Shown: in pieces, positions 5,145 through 6,144 of the stretch | How the letters are laid out: every line of letters begins with the position of its first letter | How positions within the stretch are numbered: position 1 is the first letter of the stretch | Source: Rubrivivax sp. | Lineage (GTDB): Bacteria; Pseudomonadota; Gammaproteobacteria; Burkholderiales; Burkholderiaceae_C | DNA: 6,144 bases | Assembly: GCA_027484885.1 (NCBI GenBank) | Contig: JAIXSD010000143.1 | Location: 1 to 6,144 of the forward strand | Reading direction: 5' to 3' | Position numbers and translations under genes: made by a program | Notes under the pieces: generated by a model | Told to the model about the DNA's origin: nothing | Database searches by the model: none | The model's input: the letters and a program-made list of their open reading frames with translations, nothing else

Positions 5145-5819
5145 ATGGGCGCCAAAACCTGGATGTTGGTCTACGCACAGGGCGGCGACGCCCGCAGCAC
5201 GCTGGCGGCGCGGCCGGCCCTGGACCGGGCCGAGAGTGCTCGGGTGGCCGAACAGCTGTTTGCCGCGGACGAGTTGCAGCCCCTGGCCGACGCCAGCCTG
5301 GCCTGGACGGCGCCGCCCGATGAGGAGCTGCTGGTCGGCTGTTTTCCTGGCGGCTTGACCGTGCTGGCGGCCAAGGAATTCGCGCTGGACCAGCCCTCGG
5401 CACTGGACGCGCGCTTTCTGGACCATGCGCAGGGGCGCGATGTCTTCTTGCACGCCATGCACAGCGCCGCCGATTGGCTGGCGTTTGCGCATTGGCGTGA
5501 GGGCCGCCTGCTGCGAGCGCTCAGTGTGTCTCCCGACGATGGCGTGATCGAGGAAGAGGGCGCACGCCTGCCCTTCGAGCTGCCCTTCTGGAACGGCGCC
5601 CACCCGGCCGATGATCCGGAGGATCTGGCCGAAGGGGAGGCGCCCTATCCGCTGCCTTTCCACCCGCTGGAGCTGGGCGAGGCGGCTTTGCGCGAGTTCT
5701 TTGGCTACCAGCTGGAAGGGGTCGTGGATGCCAGCCTGCTGCAGCCTGAAGCCCTGCCTCTGCTGCGCTTCCGTCGCAAGGCTCGGCGCAAACCGTCCTG
5801 GTTCAGCCGGCTTTGGTGA
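5145..5819 (+). CDS. DUF6928-like protein of unknown function
   Basis: This 224-residue protein starts MGAKTWMLVYAQGG, the N-terminal signature I recall for DUF6928 (MGAKT..LVYA.G), a family I associate mainly with actinobacteria. Further matching blocks are FLHAMHSAADWLAFAHW (101-117), LSVSPDDGVIEEEGARLPFE (126-145), FWNGAHP (148-154) and YPLPFHPLELGEAALREFFG (168-187). No catalytic motif, signal peptide or membrane helix is evident, so it is probably cytosolic. The last 17 residues are strongly basic and end KPSWFSRLW, outside the conserved part. The gene is the third in a plus-strand run with the ankyrin and histidine-phosphatase genes, 65 nt after the latter, and has its own strong ribosome binding site. 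Its final 17 nt overlap the convergent RidA-family gene. The family assignment is from memory; the function is unknown. Confidence 0.85.
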   Translation: MGAKTWMLVYAQGGDARSTLAARPALDRAESARVAEQLFAADELQPLADASLAWTAPPDEELLVGCFPGGLTVLAAKEFALDQPSALDARFLDHAQGRDVFLHAMHSAADWLAFAHWREGRLLRALSVSPDDGVIEEEGARLPFELPFWNGAHPADDPEDLAEGEAPYPLPFHPLELGEAALREFFGYQLEGVVDASLLQPEALPLLRFRRKARRKPSWFSRLW

Positions 5820-6144
5820 TCGCCGCCACGGGCCGGTAGGCCACGGCGTCGATCTCGACCTTGGCGTCAATCATCAGCCGCGCCTCGGTGGTCGAGCGGG
5901 CCGGTTTGCCGCGCGGGAAATAGCTCAGGTAGACGCGGTTGAAGGCGCCAAAGTCGCGCGCGTCCTGCAACCAGACCGTGGTCTTGCAGACATCGTCCAG
6001 GGTGCAGCCGGCCAGGGCCAGGGCTGCTTGCAGATGGGCCATGACCTGGCGGGTCTGCGCCTCGATGCCGCCGGCCACCACCTCGCCATGCACATCGGTG
6101 GGCACCTGGCCCGAGACGTAGACAAAATCGCCGGCCCGCACCGC
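5803..6144 (-). CDS. RidA/YjgF/UK114 family protein, start outside window
   Basis: This family includes RidA, which hydrolyses reactive enamine/imine intermediates to keto acids, as well as pathway-specific relatives. The window shows 113 codons and the stop. The frame stays open through base 6144, and a family N-terminus of roughly 15 residues is missing, so the GTG at 6141 is unlikely to be the true start. Visible family elements are AGDFVYVSGQVPTD, the helix IEAQTRQVMAHLQAALALAG, LDDVCKTTVWLQDARDFGAFNRVY, YFPRGKPARSTTEARLMI and VEIDAVAY. The Arg of PARST corresponds to the substrate-carboxylate Arg of E. coli RidA (Arg105), and the Glu of VEIDA to its conserved Glu, so the active site looks intact. 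It could be canonical RidA or another Rid subgroup. It converges on the DUF6928-like gene with a 17-nt overlap of the coding ends. Confidence 0.93.
   Translation of the reverse strand, partial: AVRAGDFVYVSGQVPTDVHGEVVAGGIEAQTRQVMAHLQAALALAGCTLDDVCKTTVWLQDARDFGAFNRVYLSYFPRGKPARSTTEARLMIDAKVEIDAVAYRPVAAITKAG

Noticed and set aside
5121..5870. Minus-strand open frame opposite the DUF6928-like gene
   Set aside because: It is antisense to a gene with an ideal ribosome binding site and conserved blocks, and it overlaps the RidA-family gene in another frame.

Overview
The window is GC-rich (I estimate by eye close to 70%), with strong G/C bias at third codon positions and long spurious open frames opposite the real genes. 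Protein signatures and codon style fit a betaproteobacterium of the Burkholderiales (Roseateles/Paucibacter/Rubrivivax type). That placement is an inference from style, not from a marker gene. No RNA gene, insertion sequence, CRISPR array or phage gene is visible.

Left arm, minus strand (about 3858 down to 1): a sugar-uptake operon read right to left. It starts with a 777-residue GH20 beta-N-acetylhexosaminidase without an export signal. A CUT1 sugar-binding lipoprotein follows, overlapping by 4 nt or 17 nt away depending on its start. After 20 nt comes the first membrane subunit of the same ABC importer, cut by the left edge. The binding protein and permease resemble the glucose-type GtsA/GtsB branch. 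A cytoplasmic hexosaminidase beside the importer suggests uptake of short GlcNAc-containing sugars (for example chitobiose) followed by hydrolysis inside the cell. A second permease and other genes may lie beyond base 1.

Centre (3859-4065): a 207-nt divergent intergenic region. It holds a perfect 16-bp palindrome and three tandem 11-bp repeats close to the GH20 start. Both are candidate operators. No convincing sigma-70 promoter could be picked by eye on either strand.

Right arm, plus strand (4066-5819): three small genes in a row, separated by 45 and 65 nt. They are a three-repeat ankyrin protein, a histidine-phosphatase-fold protein with Ser in place of the usual Arg of the RHG motif, and a DUF6928-like protein of unknown function. 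The first and third share a similar C-terminal Ser-Trp...Leu-Trp tail.

Right edge, minus strand: a RidA/YjgF-family gene whose start lies outside the window. Its stop codon lies inside the end of the DUF6928-like gene (17-nt tail-to-tail overlap).

The window is mostly ordinary metabolic and housekeeping sequence. The parts that deserve a second look are the paired repeat/palindrome control region, the extra domain inserted in the GH20 barrel, and the small plus-strand cluster with an uncharacterised family.
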